Shown one piece after another: positions 4,532 to 5,395 of a DNA stretch of 5,395 nucleotides. Every line of letters starts with the position of its first letter. Positions within the stretch are counted from its first letter, which is position 1. The stretch is taken from NCBI GenBank assembly GCA_030536675.1, contig JAUNPM010000122.1, positions 1 to 5,395 on the forward strand. Direction: 5' to 3'. The notes under the pieces were generated by a model. The model was given only the letters and a program-made list of their open reading frames with translations. It ran no database searches and was not told the origin of the DNA. The DNA comes from Clostridia bacterium. Its GTDB lineage: Bacteria > Bacillota > Clostridia > Lachnospirales > CAG-274. Made by a program: the position numbers and the translations under genes.

Positions 4532-5395
4532 ATGAAAAAGAAGATTTTATGTACTTTGGCACTTATAAGCGCATTAAGTACATCTGCATTTGCCGCTTCT
4601 GCAACTGTTGCCATAGACGGCAAGGCTGTTGAAAACAGCAGTGTTATTAGGGAAAACGGACTTACTTATATTTCCGTCAGACCTTTGGCGGAAGCACTTG
4701 ATTTAGATGTGGAATGGCTTGCTGAAACAAAAAGTGTTGTAATTTCAAACGGAGGCCCTCTCTACATTACATTTACAATAGGTGAAAACGGCTATACATT
4801 TGCAAAGACCGCACCTATGAAGTTAAGCGGAGCACCTATAATAGCAGACTCTACTGCTTATGTTCCCGTTGACATTGTTACAGACCTTCTTAATTTTGAG
4901 GTTAAGGAAGATAACAATGTATTAAACATTATTACATCAGCCAATGTGGAAACGGAGGATAAAACCGAATCCGATTCAGCCGTTGAAGTAAATGAAGGCA
5001 CAGGTGTTGTTACGGAAGTATCCGATGAGGAAATTCTCTTTAACGATTATATTAACGGTGAAGTAAGACTTAACAAAAGCACAGATGTAAAGGTCAGAGA
5101 TAATGAAGGAAATGACTTTGACATTAACGAAATAAAGGTTGGAGCACAGCTTTCGGTTGTATACGGTGATATTATGACAAAAAGCCTTCCTCCTTTAAAT
5201 ACGCCTGTTTCAATTGAAGTTATTTCAAATGAAGCCGAAAAAGGCACAGGAAGTGTTGTTGAGGTTTCAGATGAAGAGATACTCTTTAATGACGATGTTA
5301 AGGGCGAGGTAAGACTTAATAAAAGCGACAATATAAAGATTACCGATGAAGAAGGAAATTATAGGGATATTAACGAAATCACTGAAGGCACAAAG
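4532..5395 (+). CDS. Secreted Cu-amine-oxidase-N-domain protein with tandem 82-residue repeats (3' end beyond window)
   Basis: The frame is open for 288 codons to the window edge, so the C-terminus and repeat number are unknown. A signal peptide starts with MKKKI, has a hydrophobic core and ends at AFA (19-21). Residues about 26-136 form a Cu_amine_oxidN1-type module with TYISVRPLAEAL (45-56) and AYVPVDIVTDLL (109-120) as its two core strand-helix units. An acidic linker follows (137-154). Then comes a repeat of 82 residues: GTGVVTEVSDEEILFND (156-172) recurs as GTGSVVEVSDEEILFND (238-254), and GEVRLNKS occurs at 176-183 and 258-265. The first unit ends with the segment YGDIMTKSLPP (211-221), which I recall from similar clostridial exported proteins. 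The protein is strongly acidic. No catalytic motif is visible; an extracellular structural or binding role is inference. AAAGGAG (4516-4522) lies nine bases before the ATG. Confidence 0.9.
   Translation, partial: MKKKILCTLALISALSTSAFAASATVAIDGKAVENSSVIRENGLTYISVRPLAEALDLDVEWLAETKSVVISNGGPLYITFTIGENGYTFAKTAPMKLSGAPIIADSTAYVPVDIVTDLLNFEVKEDNNVLNIITSANVETEDKTESDSAVEVNEGTGVVTEVSDEEILFNDYINGEVRLNKSTDVKVRDNEGNDFDINEIKVGAQLSVVYGDIMTKSLPPLNTPVSIEVISNEAEKGTGSVVEVSDEEILFNDDVKGEVRLNKSDNIKITDEEGNYRDINEITEGTK
4994..5395 (+). repeat. In-frame tandem repeat, 246-bp period
   Basis: The first unit is 4994-5239 and the second begins at 5240 and runs off the window. Protein identity is high in the first half of the unit, while the DNA differs at many third positions (for example tccgatgaggaaattctc against tcagatgaagagatactc). 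The duplication is therefore not recent, and the protein sequence appears to have been kept by selection. Confidence 0.85.

Noticed and set aside
5047..5331. 94-codon minus-strand frame, Ser/Leu/Thr-rich
   Set aside because: It is the antisense shadow of the acidic repeat region. Its apparent repeats (LLLSLTSPL) mirror the 246-bp period of the real gene.

Overview
The window looks like a piece of chromosome from a low-GC, Gram-positive anaerobe of the class Clostridia. The evidence is a spore-former-type SigH sigma factor directly after a YacP/Rae1-like NYN nuclease, a DUF951 protein next to an MscS channel, strong purine-rich Shine-Dalgarno sequences, A/T-rich intergenic DNA, and two secreted proteins with 'copper amine oxidase N-terminal' surface modules. 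The genus cannot be settled from the sequence alone.

Layout. Left arm, minus strand, reading from the centre outward: an MscS-type mechanosensitive channel (3098-2262), then the 62-residue DUF951 protein (2221-2033), probably in one transcript. After these come orotate phosphoribosyltransferase pyrE (1911-1258) with its own promoter, and a secreted protein (1149 to beyond position 1) with a Cu-amine-oxidase-N domain and two Ig-like acidic repeats. Right arm, plus strand: the yacP-like nuclease gene (3267-3785), then sigH 16 bp later (3802-4428). Last is a second secreted Cu-amine-oxidase-N protein with tandem 82-residue repeats (4532 to beyond 5395). The two arms diverge from a 168-bp intergenic region (3099-3266) that carries back-to-back sigma-A-type promoters. 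Both end genes are cut by the window edge. No gap between genes exceeds 170 bp.

Five vegetative-type promoters can be read, each with an exact 17-bp spacer: in front of both secreted-protein genes, pyrE, mscS and yacP-sigH. The best Shine-Dalgarno positions place the starts of pyrE and the DUF951 gene downstream of the longest possible reading frame. The same reasoning places the sigH start at 3802.

Most genes are housekeeping: pyrimidine synthesis, osmotic protection, mRNA turnover and transition-state/sporulation sigma control. The least explained material is the pair of repeat-bearing secreted proteins at the two ends and the unusual region 4.2 of SigH. I see no mobile element, RNA gene, CRISPR array or defence system, and no clear evidence of a new multi-gene system.
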